Below, one piece after another: positions 45,898-54,421 of a DNA stretch of 64,000 nt (its first letter is position 1; each line of letters begins with the position of its first letter). The stretch is from NCBI RefSeq assembly GCF_900128495.1, contig NZ_LT635801.1, positions 1,003,997 through 1,067,996 of the forward strand, read 5' to 3'. Made by a program: the position numbers and the translations under genes. Under the pieces are notes generated by a model. The model had not been told where the DNA came from and did not search any database. It saw only the letters and a program-made list of their open reading frames with translations. The stretch comes from Bacteroides ilei (GTDB lineage: Bacteria > Bacteroidota > Bacteroidia > Bacteroidales > Bacteroidaceae).

Positions 45898-46638
45898 ATG
45901 CATATGGAAAAAGAAAAGATGTATGAAAGAGAAGTAGGAAAAATTGTTGCCGGCAACTATGCTGCGGCCCGTGTCTTCGCACAATACGGAATTGATTTCT
46001 GTTGTCACGGTGACACACCTCTGGAAGCTGCATGTGCCGGGAACGGAGTATCGGTAGAAGAAGTGGCTGCAGCCCTGGAAGCAGCCGGGGATGCCCGTCC
46101 GGTGGCCGGTGAGTTCGCATCGTGGCCGCTTGATCTGCTGATAGACTACATATTGAAGATTCATCACAGAGGAATCCGCAGGGAAGGTCCGGGTATACTG
46201 GAACTGCTGGAAAAGGTGGAGTCGGTGCATGGCGGCAGGCATCCGGAATTGCACGAGGTGAAAGAGCTGTTTGTGGAATCGTTGCAGGAACTTGAGCAGC
46301 ACCTGCAGAAAGAAGAGAATGTGCTCTTCCCTTATCTGCTGGAACTGTTTGAGGCTTCGGAAGCCGGCCGTCCTATCGGACAGATGCATTGCGGTACGGT
46401 ATCGAATCCCATCCGTGTGATGCGTATGGAGCATGAAGGGGAAGGTGACCGTTATCACCGGGTAGCCGGTTTGACAGACAATTTTACGGCTCCGGCCGAC
46501 GGATGCGCAAGCTACCGACTTGTCATGCAGCAGCTGAAGGAATTTGTAGACGCACTCTATGAGCATATCCATCTGGAGAATAACATTCTGTTCCCGAAGG
46601 CTGTGGAGCTGGAACGGAAATGGGTAAGAGTCTGCTGA
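45898..46638 (+). CDS. ric: Iron-sulfur cluster repair di-iron protein (Ric/YtfE/ScdA family)
   Basis: 246 residues from ATG 45898; a second ATG two codons later is equally possible. The N-terminal ScdA_N domain has YEREVGKIVAGNYAAARVFAQYGIDFCCHGDTPL, followed by a hemerythrin-like four-helix domain whose iron ligands appear in LKIHHRGIRREG, ELEQHLQKEENVLFPYLLEL, MRMEHEGEGDRYHR and LYEHIHLENNILFPKAVEL. The protein repairs iron-sulfur clusters damaged by nitric oxide or oxidants and may release iron or reduce NO. It is divergent from the C69 gene and has a CRP/FNR-type operator in the shared region. The bifurcating hydrogenase encoded nearby is the kind of cluster-rich target it would protect. 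Confidence 0.93.
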   Translation: MHMEKEKMYEREVGKIVAGNYAAARVFAQYGIDFCCHGDTPLEAACAGNGVSVEEVAAALEAAGDARPVAGEFASWPLDLLIDYILKIHHRGIRREGPGILELLEKVESVHGGRHPELHEVKELFVESLQELEQHLQKEENVLFPYLLELFEASEAGRPIGQMHCGTVSNPIRVMRMEHEGEGDRYHRVAGLTDNFTAPADGCASYRLVMQQLKEFVDALYEHIHLENNILFPKAVELERKWVRVC

Positions 46639-46692
46639 TGCGGAAGCGGAGAACCTTGAAGTCCGGTAACAGGACAGAAAGATATAATTCAT

Positions 46693-46727
46693 AAAAAACG
46701 CCCCGATTCATGTCGGGGCGTTTTTTT
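46693..46727. terminator. Strong bidirectional terminator
   Basis: An 8-bp GC-rich stem CGCCCCGA (46699-46706) / TCGGGGCG (46713-46720), loop TTCATG, flanked by A6 and T7. It ends both ric and the convergent RNase G gene. Confidence 0.92.
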
Positions 46728-46741
46728 ATGGGTTTTCAATG

Positions 46742-48316
46742 TCATTTGATTTCGAATTCCTCAGTCATGTCTATCTCTTCACCTTTCTCGTTATAGAATT
46801 TATATTCCAGGAAGGCGAGGTTCTGGTTGGGAATCACTTTGATGCCGAATCCATACTTCATCTGCCATTTGCGTTTCAAGGATACGATGCCTTGATTGAC
46901 ATAGGCCGCTACATAAGGATGGATGTGCAACGTAAATTTCTTTACCTTCAGCTTGTTGACCAGGTAGTCAATTTTACTTTCCAGAGTATCTGTAAACAGG
47001 ATGGAAGGTTTGATCTTGCCTTTACCGAAGCAGGTAGGACAGTCTTCGTCGGTCTTCACGTCCATAGCCGGACGTACCCGCTGGCGGGTTATCTGCATCA
47101 GGCCGAATTTGCTCAGCGGGAGGATGTTATGTTTCGCCCGGTCCTTCTGCATGTTCTGGCACATGCGTTCATAGAGTTTCTGGCGGTTTTCGGCAAGGTT
47201 CATGTCGATGAAGTCGACCACGATGATACCTCCCATATCTCTTAACCGAAGCTGGCGTGCCAACTCATCGGCAGCGCCCAGATTGACGTCGAGTGCATTG
47301 GCTTCCTGACCATTGGCCGATTTGGAACGGTTGCCGCTGTTCACGTCGACTACGTGCAGGGCTTCGGTATGCTCGATGATCAGATAGGCTCCGCTCTTGT
47401 AGGAGACGGTCTTTCCGAATGACGACTTGATCTGTTTGGTAATGGCAAAGTTGTCGAAGATGGGAAGCTGACCTTTGTAGAGTTTGACAATATTCGTCCG
47501 TTCGGGGGCGATCAACGCTACATAATCTTTTACTTCGTTGTAAACGGCTTCGTCGTTTACATAAATATTTTCATACGAGGGGTTGAACAGGTCGCGCAGC
47601 ATGGCTACGGTACGGCTTGTCTCTTCGTATACCAGTGAAGGCAGTTTGGTGGCCTTCTGTACTTTTGTGATGGTTTCTTCCCAATGTTTCAGCAACACTT
47701 TCAGCTCGGCGTCCAGCTCGGCCACACGTTTCCCTTCGGCTACGGTACGTACGATGACCCCGAAGTTCTTGGGCTTGATGCTTTGGAGCAGCTGTTTGAG
47801 GCGGGCGCGCTCTTCGCCCGACTTGATTTTCTGAGACACGGAAACCTTGTCGTTGAAAGGGATGAGTACAAGATAGCGTCCGGCGAACGAGAGTTCGCAA
47901 GTGAGACGCGGTCCCTTGGTCGAAATAGGTTCCTTGACAATCTGCACGATGACTTCCTGTCCCTGCTGCAGAACGGATGTTATGGCTCCGTCCTTGTCGA
48001 TGTCGGGCAGCATGGAAGCTTTCGCCATCGGGTACAGTTTCTTTTTGTCGCTGACAACTTGTTTCAGATACTTCTGGTAAGAGTGGAATTGAGGTCCCAG
48101 GTCCAAGTAATGAAGGAAAGCGTCTTTTTCGAAGCCCACATCAACGAAACAGGCATTCAGTCCCGGCATCAGTTTACGGACTTTTCCCAGGTACATGTTG
48201 CCTACCGAGAAGGAAAGATTCCGCTCCTCTTTCTGGAATTCAACCAGGTTCTTGTCTTCAAGAAGGGCTATGGAGATCTCTTTGGGCTGTACGTCTACAA
48301 CTAATTCGCTTGTCAC
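46742..48316 (-). CDS. rng: Ribonuclease G/E family endoribonuclease
   Basis: 524 residues. The N-terminal S1 domain contains NMYLGKVRKLMPGLNACFVDVGFEKDAFLHY with a long insertion (GPQFHSYQKYLKQVVSDKKK) seen in Bacteroidetes members. The catalytic DNase I-like region has VVDVNSGNRS and GGIIVVDFIDMNLAENRQKLYERM with the metal-binding aspartates, and the zinc-link motif is CPTCFGKGK. Length matches RNase G and lacks the long C-terminal scaffold of RNase E. It processes rRNA and mRNA. Upstream are a long hairpin, the 30-residue basic protein and HU on the same strand, perhaps a single transcript with internal control. Confidence 0.95.
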   Translation of the reverse strand: MTSELVVDVQPKEISIALLEDKNLVEFQKEERNLSFSVGNMYLGKVRKLMPGLNACFVDVGFEKDAFLHYLDLGPQFHSYQKYLKQVVSDKKKLYPMAKASMLPDIDKDGAITSVLQQGQEVIVQIVKEPISTKGPRLTCELSFAGRYLVLIPFNDKVSVSQKIKSGEERARLKQLLQSIKPKNFGVIVRTVAEGKRVAELDAELKVLLKHWEETITKVQKATKLPSLVYEETSRTVAMLRDLFNPSYENIYVNDEAVYNEVKDYVALIAPERTNIVKLYKGQLPIFDNFAITKQIKSSFGKTVSYKSGAYLIIEHTEALHVVDVNSGNRSKSANGQEANALDVNLGAADELARQLRLRDMGGIIVVDFIDMNLAENRQKLYERMCQNMQKDRAKHNILPLSKFGLMQITRQRVRPAMDVKTDEDCPTCFGKGKIKPSILFTDTLESKIDYLVNKLKVKKFTLHIHPYVAAYVNQGIVSLKRKWQMKYGFGIKVIPNQNLAFLEYKFYNEKGEEIDMTEEFEIK

Positions 48317-48432
48317 TTGTTACTTAGGTTTAATGTTAATGAAAATAATCATCACGGAGGGCATGAGTTGCAACCATGTCTGGAATGACAGTGCCGCCTT
48401 GTTTCCTCTGTGGTGAATTCAAGACTATACAC

Positions 48433-48483
48433 AAAGAACAAACTTGAAAGACTATCGAAAAGCTCTTTGCAAGTTTGTTCTTT
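48433..48483 (-). promoter_or_regulatory. Long stem-loop between the small basic ORF and rng
   Basis: A perfect 14-bp inverted repeat AAAGAACAAACTTG (48433-48446) / CAAGTTTGTTCTTT (48470-48483) with a 23-nt loop that can extend the stem further (AAAG/CTTT). It is 24 bp after the small ORF stop and 117 bp before the rng start. It may be a terminator for the HU/basic-protein transcript or a control element in the rng leader. Confidence 0.5.
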
Positions 48484-48506
48484 ATTGAAGTCGGACAGAC
48501 TAACAA

Positions 48507-48599
48507 TTATTTTTTGCTTTTATGTCTGTTCTTTCTCAGTCTTTTTTTACGTTTGTGAGTAGACATTTTATGTCTTTTTCTTTTCTTTCCGCTTGGCAT
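48507..48599 (-). CDS. 30-residue highly basic conserved-looking protein
   Basis: ATG 48599 to TAA 48507 encodes MPSGKKRKRHKMSTHKRKKR followed by LRKNRHKSKK, with 19 of 30 residues Lys, Arg or His. I remember near-identical short basic proteins next to HU and RNase G in other Bacteroidetes; they are likely ribosome- or RNA-associated, but I know of no demonstrated function. It is too short for many gene finders. It lies 38 bp after the HU stop and precedes rng, which suits a translation-related role. Confidence 0.7.
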   Translation of the reverse strand: MPSGKKRKRHKMSTHKRKKRLRKNRHKSKK

Positions 48600-48637
48600 A
48601 GCTTCAAAAATTTTATTAGGTTAATACTAAATGTTAA

Positions 48638-48913
48638 TTATTTTTTTACTGAAAGAGTAAATGTCTTAGCTGGTTTGAATGCCGGAATATTGTGTTCCGG
48701 GATAATGATGGTAGTATTTTTTGAGATGTTCCGTGCCGTTTTCTGAGCTCTTTTCTTGACGATGAAACTACCGAAGCCGCGGAGGTATACATTCTCATCT
48801 TTAGACAAAGACCCTTTGACTGAATCCATGAATGCTTCCAGGGTCGTTAATACTGTCTGTTTGTCAATACCTGTGTTTTTAGCAATTTCGTTTACGATAT
48901 CTGCTTTAGTCAT
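48638..48913 (-). CDS. HU-family DNA-binding protein
   Basis: A 91-residue nucleoid protein: MTKADIVNEIAKNTGIDKQTVLTTLEAFMDSVKGSL forms the helical dimer base, NVYLRGFGSFIVKKRAQKTARN the beta-arm entry, and IIIPEHNIPAFKPAKTF the DNA-intercalating arm and C-terminal helix start. Length is typical. It bends DNA and could serve in place of IHF in local events such as CRISPR integration, although nothing here ties it to the array. A -7 box lies 46 bp upstream. Confidence 0.95.
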   Translation of the reverse strand: MTKADIVNEIAKNTGIDKQTVLTTLEAFMDSVKGSLSKDENVYLRGFGSFIVKKRAQKTARNISKNTTIIIPEHNIPAFKPAKTFTLSVKK

Positions 48914-48959
48914 TGCTCCTAATAATTATTGTTATACGTTATCTTAATTTTTTGGACTG

Positions 48960-48967
48960 CAAATATA
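48960..48967 (-). promoter_or_regulatory. -7 box for the HU gene
   Basis: TATATTTG on the minus strand, an exact TAnnTTTG match 46 bp before the HU start. No TTTG lies at the ideal -33 distance. Confidence 0.4.
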
Positions 48968-49043
48968 TAGCTTTTCTTGCTCTTTAAGAAATTTCTCACA
49001 GACAAATTTTATAAAAAAGTATGAAGCTCATCGATAAAAGCCC

Positions 49044-49051
49044 TATTTTTG
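49044..49051 (+). promoter_or_regulatory. -7 box for the mutY-ssb-gldE operon
   Basis: TATTTTTG, an exact TAnnTTTG match 44 bp before the mutY ATG. A -33 box is not clear. Confidence 0.4.
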
Positions 49052-49095
49052 CAGGCGGTTACAGCAGTTTTACATTTTAAAATAATAGGAATCGG

Positions 49096-50154
49096 ATGGC
49101 ATCTTTCGGAGTACGTATAATGGAATGGTATAAGGAAAACGGGCGCGATCTGCCCTGGAGAAATACAAAAGATCCTTATAGGATCTGGGTCTCGGAAATC
49201 ATCCTGCAGCAGACCCGGGTAGCTCAGGGATATGATTATTACTGCAGGTTCATCCGGCGTTTTCCCGACGTGAATTCCCTGGCCGAGGCCGGTGAAGACG
49301 AGGTGATGAAGTACTGGCAGGGACTGGGGTATTATTCGCGCGCCCGGAACCTGCATGCCGCCGCCCGTGAAATAGCCGGAAAGGGGTATTTCCCCGATAC
49401 GTACGAAGAAGTGCGCAGGCTGAAAGGGGTGGGCGACTATACGGCCGCCGCCATCTGTTCATTCGCCTTCGGACTGCCTTGTGCGGTGGTAGACGGAAAC
49501 GTGTACCGGGTACTTTCCCGCTGGATGGGGATAGACATGCCGGTAGATTCGGTGAAAGGGAAGAACTACTTCCGGGAACTTGCCGAAGAACTGCTGGTAA
49601 AGGAAGATCCGGCCTTGTACAACCAGGCGATCATGGATTTCGGGGCGCTGCAATGTACGCCCTCGTCGCCGTCCTGCATGTTCTGCCCTTTGTCGGACTC
49701 ATGTGTGGCCCTTCAGAAGGGATGGGTGGACCGCCTCCCCGTGAAACAGCATAAAACGAAAGTTTCGGAACGTTTTTTCACTTATCTGTTCATTATTTCG
49801 GGCGACTTTACGTTTATACATAAGAGGACCGGAGATGATATCTGGAAAAACCTTTATGAAATGCCGCTGATGGAAACCGCTGCACTGCCCGAAGAAGAAA
49901 ACCTGTCGGGGTCCGAGGAATGGAAAAGACTTTTTGAAGGGTGTACGGTATTGCGGACCGGCCTGGTGGAGAAGAATGTGAAGCACGTCCTGTCACACCG
50001 GGTGATACATGCCTCCTGCTATGAAGTGGAAATACGTGAGGGGGATATGATATGCGGTCCGTACCGGAAAGTGCTGACAGCAGATTTACATAAATTTCCG
50101 GTATCGCGTTTGGTTTCTCGTTTTTTTTCTTTAATTTTGAAACCCAATAAATAG
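49096..50154 (+). CDS. mutY: A/G-specific adenine glycosylase MutY
   Basis: 352 residues. The glycosylase core has LPWRNTKDPYRIWVSEIILQQTRVAQGYDYY (catalytic Glu in SEIILQQT), the helix-hairpin-helix LKGVGDYTAAAICSFAFG with the catalytic Asp in AVVDGNVYRVLSRW, and the [4Fe-4S] loop CTPSSPSCMFCPLSDSC with four cysteines. The C-terminal NUDIX-like domain (residues about 235-350) checks for 8-oxoG opposite A. It prevents G-to-T transversions. It lies 13 bp upstream of ssb in a cluster also seen in Flavobacterium. Confidence 0.96.
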   Translation: MASFGVRIMEWYKENGRDLPWRNTKDPYRIWVSEIILQQTRVAQGYDYYCRFIRRFPDVNSLAEAGEDEVMKYWQGLGYYSRARNLHAAAREIAGKGYFPDTYEEVRRLKGVGDYTAAAICSFAFGLPCAVVDGNVYRVLSRWMGIDMPVDSVKGKNYFRELAEELLVKEDPALYNQAIMDFGALQCTPSSPSCMFCPLSDSCVALQKGWVDRLPVKQHKTKVSERFFTYLFIISGDFTFIHKRTGDDIWKNLYEMPLMETAALPEEENLSGSEEWKRLFEGCTVLRTGLVEKNVKHVLSHRVIHASCYEVEIREGDMICGPYRKVLTADLHKFPVSRLVSRFFSLILKPNK

Positions 50155-50167
50155 AATTAGAAAGATT

Positions 50168-50608
50168 ATGTCATTAAACAAAGTTCAGTTGATCGGAAAT
50201 GTGGGTAAAGACCCGGATGTGAGATATTTGGACAGTGGAGTGGCTGTAGCCACTTTCCCGCTGGCGACGACAGACCGCGGATATACGCTGGCTAACGGCA
50301 CGCAGGTACCCGAACGTACCGAGTGGCACAACATCGTATTGTGGCGCGGACTGGCCGAGACAGCCGAAAAATATGTTCATAAAGGCGACAAGCTCTATAT
50401 TGAAGGCAAAATCCGTTCACGGTCTTATGACGACCAGAACGGTATCAAGCGTTATGTGGTTGAGATCTTTGCAGACAATATGGAAATGTTGACCCCACGC
50501 CAGGCACAGCAGGCACCCGCTTCCCAGCCTCAGCCTTCTGTACAGCCCCAGCCGCAACCTTCAGTGCAGACGCCGGCATCTGACGCTTCGGATGACCTGC
50601 CTTTCTGA
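50168..50608 (+). CDS. ssb: Single-stranded DNA-binding protein
   Basis: 146 residues: an OB fold (MSLNKVQLIGNVGKDPDVRYLDSGVAVATFPLATTD, TEWHNIVLWRGLAETAEKYVHKGDKLYIEGKI) and a Q/P-rich linker (QPQPSVQPQPQPSVQ) ending in the acidic protein-interaction tip ASDDLPF. Genes of this family act as tetramers in replication and repair. It lies between mutY and gldE. Confidence 0.96.
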   Translation: MSLNKVQLIGNVGKDPDVRYLDSGVAVATFPLATTDRGYTLANGTQVPERTEWHNIVLWRGLAETAEKYVHKGDKLYIEGKIRSRSYDDQNGIKRYVVEIFADNMEMLTPRQAQQAPASQPQPSVQPQPQPSVQTPASDASDDLPF

Positions 50609-50639
50609 GTAATTTGATGTTTAACTAAATTTTATTTCC

Positions 50640-51995
50640 TTGGACCCTGACTCGTATTTATCTTTTTGGCAGAATCTGTGTGACGGAGTAACCGTCACTC
50701 CTCCTACCGCAGGAGCTGTCGTAGCTATTATTCTGGCGGCTGTTTTACTGTATGCTTCCGGTTTTGTTTCGGCATCCGAAATAGCGTTCTTTTCCTTGTC
50801 GCCATCCGACCTGAGCAAGATTGACGGAGAGGAACATCCGTCGGATTCGCGTATCAAGGCATTGCTCGGTGATTCGGAATATTTACTGGCAACCATCCTT
50901 ATATCCAATAATTTTGTTAATGTAACCATTATCATGCTGTGCAATTATTTCTTTGCCAGTGTGATTGACTTCGGGAATGCCCAGGTACTGGAATTCCTGC
51001 TGATAACGGTTGTGCTGACTTTCCTGCTGCTGCTTTTCGGTGAGATCATGCCGAAAATCTATTCGGCGCAGCACACGCTTTCTTTCTGCCGCAAGGCAGC
51101 TCCGGTCATCTACTTTCTCCGCTGGGTATTCAAGCCGGTATCGGCGCTGCTTGTACACTCCACTTTTCTGATCAACCGTCTGGCCCAGAAGCAGAAAGCC
51201 CCGAACATTTCGGTGGATGAGCTTTCACAGGCGTTGGAGCTGACCGACAAGAATGAAATTTCGGAAGAAAGCAATATGCTGGAAGGGATAATCCGTTTTG
51301 GGGAAGAGACGGCGAAAGAGGTTATGACTTCCCGCCTGGATATGGTGGACCTGGATATTGACACATCGTTCAGTGACGTATTGAAATGTGTGGTAGACAA
51401 TGCATATTCGCGGATTCCGGTCTACAAGGAGTCGCGTGACAACATAAAGGGCATCCTGTACATAAAGGATCTGCTTCCTTATGTGGATAAGGGCGCTGAC
51501 TTCAAGTGGCAGAACCTGATACGTCCCGCTTATTTTGTTCCGGAGACGAAAATGATCGATGACCTGCTCCGTGATTTCCAGAAAAACAAGATACACATTG
51601 CCATTGTGGTCGATGAGTTCGGCGGCACATCGGGTCTTGTCACCATGGAAGACATCATAGAAGAGATTGTGGGTGAGATAAACGATGAGTATGATGATGA
51701 GGAACGTACCTACGTGAAACTTTCGGAAGGTGTCTATATCTTTGAGGGAAAGACCTTGCTCTCGGATTTCTACAAGGTACTGGATATCGATGCCGATGAA
51801 TTTGAGCGTGTAGCGGGTGATGCGGATACATTGGCCGGCCTGCTGCTGGAGCTTAAAGGAGAATTCCCGGTGCTGCATGAAGTCATCAATTACAATAATT
51901 ACCGTTTTGAGGTATTGGAGATGGATGCCCGCCGTATTGTAAAGGTGAAGGTGGTAGTGAATCCTGTCAAGCCGGAGGTAAAGAAAGAGAAATGA
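50640..51995 (+). CDS. gldE: GldE-like CNNM/CBS-domain membrane protein
   Basis: 451 residues from a TTG start (MDPDSYLSFWQ); no better ATG exists nearby. The N-terminal DUF21/CNNM domain has four hydrophobic helices (AVVAIILAAVLLYASGFVSASEIAFFSL; FLLITVVLTFLLLLFGEIMPK), followed by two CBS domains (residues about 205-325, IRFGEETAKEVMTSR...IPVYKESRDNIKGILYIKDL; IAIVVDEFGGTSGLVTMEDIIEEIVGEI) and a CorC_HlyC domain. In Flavobacterium the homologue GldE takes part in gliding and lies next to ssb and mutY; gut Bacteroidales do not glide, so here it is more likely an ion-transport or envelope factor. gldD does not follow. Confidence 0.9.
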   Translation: MDPDSYLSFWQNLCDGVTVTPPTAGAVVAIILAAVLLYASGFVSASEIAFFSLSPSDLSKIDGEEHPSDSRIKALLGDSEYLLATILISNNFVNVTIIMLCNYFFASVIDFGNAQVLEFLLITVVLTFLLLLFGEIMPKIYSAQHTLSFCRKAAPVIYFLRWVFKPVSALLVHSTFLINRLAQKQKAPNISVDELSQALELTDKNEISEESNMLEGIIRFGEETAKEVMTSRLDMVDLDIDTSFSDVLKCVVDNAYSRIPVYKESRDNIKGILYIKDLLPYVDKGADFKWQNLIRPAYFVPETKMIDDLLRDFQKNKIHIAIVVDEFGGTSGLVTMEDIIEEIVGEINDEYDDEERTYVKLSEGVYIFEGKTLLSDFYKVLDIDADEFERVAGDADTLAGLLLELKGEFPVLHEVINYNNYRFEVLEMDARRIVKVKVVVNPVKPEVKKEK

Positions 51996-51996
51996 T

Positions 51997-52620
51997 ATGC
52001 CTTTGTTGAAGAAGTGGGAGTGTGACGGCGGGACATTTGCCGTATGGCAGGTGCTGGAACAGGCCGGTGAATTGCGTTCCATGCTGCTTTCTTCCCTTCC
52101 GTACGACAGTGAATTGGCCTGTTTGAGGGCTGATTCGCGGAAGATGGAGTATCTGGCCGTAAGGGTGTTATTGAAGCATCTGTGTGGTGGGGAGGAAAAG
52201 CGGATAGGACATTATCCGTCGGGCCGTCCTTATCTGGATGACCGTTCTTTTTCCGTTTCCATATCGCATACCAGAGGTTATGTGGCCGTAGGGATACATC
52301 CGACCGACCGGGTGGGGATAGACATCGAGTATTTTTCAGATCGGGTGAACAAGATTATGCCGCGTTTTATACGTGATGACGAACCGGCACCTACCGTTTG
52401 CCAGAGACTGCTGCACTGGTCGGCTAAAGAAACGATGTACAAGCTGATGGATGAGCCGGAAGTCGATTTTAAGGAACATCTGCGTATTCTGCCTTTCCCG
52501 CTCCACGATGAGGGGATGATGAGGGCCTCTGAATTCCGTACTCCATGGCATTACGCTTTCGGAATACACTATTGGGTCCATCCGGATTTCGTATGTACGT
52601 GGAGTGTCTTGCCCCGTTAA
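51997..52620 (+). CDS. 4'-phosphopantetheinyl transferase superfamily protein
   Basis: 207 residues. The Sfp/AcpT motifs are present: GRPYLDDRSFSVSISHTRGYVAVGIHP, DRVGIDIEYFSDRV (metal-binding GIDIE) and LLHWSAKETMYKLM (WxxKEA-like). It transfers phosphopantetheine from CoA to an acyl carrier protein. It starts 1 bp after gldE and its stop overlaps the convergent histidine kinase by 4 bp. The carrier protein it serves is not in the window. Confidence 0.9.
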   Translation: MPLLKKWECDGGTFAVWQVLEQAGELRSMLLSSLPYDSELACLRADSRKMEYLAVRVLLKHLCGGEEKRIGHYPSGRPYLDDRSFSVSISHTRGYVAVGIHPTDRVGIDIEYFSDRVNKIMPRFIRDDEPAPTVCQRLLHWSAKETMYKLMDEPEVDFKEHLRILPFPLHDEGMMRASEFRTPWHYAFGIHYWVHPDFVCTWSVLPR

Positions 52621-54404
52621 CTGTTTTCCTTGTTCTTCTGTAATGTAAAGACAAATTCCAGTCCGCCTTTCGGATTATTTTTCGCGAAGATGGTTCCTCC
52701 ATGGAAGAGGACGGCATTCTTGACGATAGCCAGTCCCAGTCCGGTTCCTCCGAGTTTGCGTGAGCGTCCTTTGTCTACCCTGTAGAAACGTTCGAACAGG
52801 CGGTTCAGATGTTCTTCCGCAACTCCTACACCGGTATCGGAGAAACTGAAATAATAACATTTTTCATCTTCCCGGAAACAGTCGATTGTGATTTGTACTC
52901 CTATGCCGGCATAAGCGATGGCATTGTCGGTCAGGTTGCGGAATATGGAATATAGCAGTGAGCTGTTTCCCAGAATGGTCAGGTTTTGCGGTAATTTGTT
53001 GACTACCGTCATCTGTTTCTCTTCCAGTCCCATTGCCACTTCGTTCAGCATGTTGGCTACAATCTGGCTGATGTTTACCTTTTCTTTTTCTACCAGGTTA
53101 GGTGCTTCATCCATCCGGGTGAGGACTGAAATGTCTCTGAGCAGGAATGTCAGTCGGTTACTTTGTGCATAACTGCGTTCCAGGAAGCTTCTCATGGTCG
53201 CTTCGGGAAGATTCTTGTTGTTCAGTATCGTTTCGAGGTATCCCTGTATGCTGCTTACCGGAGTTTTCAGTTCGTGTGCGATATTCTGCGTGAGCTGCCG
53301 TTTGAGACGGGCCTGTTCTTCTTCCTGTGTCACGTCGATAATGGAGATTTCGAACGAATGGTCCTGGAAGATAATACATTCTACCGAGAAGGAGCGGCCG
53401 TTCTTGTCGATGTGGAGAGCCAGTCTTTTCTCTTCTTTTCCGCTGTTCTGGTTCTTGTCCAGAAAATTCTTGATAGGGGTAAATTCCGCTATGTCGAATA
53501 CCTCTTCGGTAGACCCGAGATTATGGTCGGAGATGGTATTGGCATATTGGGTAAAGAGGTCGTTTACCAGAATCTCATTCCTTTCTCTGGTAAATTCTCC
53601 CAGTCCTTCGTGGGAAGTCTGCAGGTGTGATATCAGTTTTTCACGTTCTATATAGAGAGCTTCTTTGGCTTTATGCAGACGTTTGTAGATGGTTATGATG
53701 TGCTGGCAGATTTCTCCCAGTTCATTTTTGGGAAATCTTTCCAGAATATCCATGTCGATCGGTTCGTTATGGTCGGCCTTGTAGGCAAAACGTTGGAGCT
53801 GTGTGATGGATTTTCCAAGTTTACGGGTATAGCGGTAAAAGATGGAAATGATCAGCAGGTTGACTACCAGGGTGAACCAAAGGTATCTGGAGTCCACTTT
53901 CAGGTGTTCGCTCATACTCAGGTTATAGGGGAGTGCCGAGCGTATGACCAGTTGTTTCTTGGGAAAATATTGGGCCGAATAGAAGAAATCTTCACCTTCT
54001 ACCGTTTCCGAATGGCGGTTTATTGCGTATCCGCTTCCGTATGACAAGGCTTCCTGCACTTCCTTGCGGGAAATATGGTTCGGAAAGTTGCTCACATCCC
54101 TTTCCGTATTGTCGTAGATCACCCTACCGTCGGGCTCTATCAGAGTGACACGCAGGTTGGGTATCATGTGCATAGCTACGAAATTCTGCATTGAATCAAT
54201 GTTTTCCGTTCCTGTAATCGACAGGAAATCATACAGCAGGACATTGTAGTTCTGGAGTTGGGTATTCAGCAGGTCGCACTTGTATTCCTTCTCTCGTTGG
54301 TACTGGAAAGTCATGAAACATACGGTTACAGCTATGAACAGGAGCATGACCGTAAGGAACAGCCGGCGGCTGAAAGGTAACAGGCGGTACGTTAGCTTTG
54401 TCAT
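52617..54404 (-). CDS. Membrane sensor histidine kinase (PhoR-like architecture)
   Basis: 595 residues: an N-terminal transmembrane helix (LFLTVMLLFIAVTVCFMTF), a periplasmic sensor domain (about 35-160), a second helix (YLWFTLVVNLLIISIFYRY), a HAMP-like and coiled segment, a PAS-like domain (about 265-355), HisKA with the phospho-accepting His in NIAHELKTPVSSIQGYLETIL, and HATPase with NLTDNAIAYAG, DTGVGV and GGTGLGLAIVKNAV. Its partner regulator lies 17 bp upstream in the same operon. The signal sensed is unknown; the layout resembles PhoR but there are no phosphate genes nearby. Confidence 0.93.
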   Translation of the reverse strand: MTKLTYRLLPFSRRLFLTVMLLFIAVTVCFMTFQYQREKEYKCDLLNTQLQNYNVLLYDFLSITGTENIDSMQNFVAMHMIPNLRVTLIEPDGRVIYDNTERDVSNFPNHISRKEVQEALSYGSGYAINRHSETVEGEDFFYSAQYFPKKQLVIRSALPYNLSMSEHLKVDSRYLWFTLVVNLLIISIFYRYTRKLGKSITQLQRFAYKADHNEPIDMDILERFPKNELGEICQHIITIYKRLHKAKEALYIEREKLISHLQTSHEGLGEFTRERNEILVNDLFTQYANTISDHNLGSTEEVFDIAEFTPIKNFLDKNQNSGKEEKRLALHIDKNGRSFSVECIIFQDHSFEISIIDVTQEEEQARLKRQLTQNIAHELKTPVSSIQGYLETILNNKNLPEATMRSFLERSYAQSNRLTFLLRDISVLTRMDEAPNLVEKEKVNISQIVANMLNEVAMGLEEKQMTVVNKLPQNLTILGNSSLLYSIFRNLTDNAIAYAGIGVQITIDCFREDEKCYYFSFSDTGVGVAEEHLNRLFERFYRVDKGRSRKLGGTGLGLAIVKNAVLFHGGTIFAKNNPKGGLEFVFTLQKNKENS

Positions 54405-54421
54405 GATGGGGAAAGTCTGGT

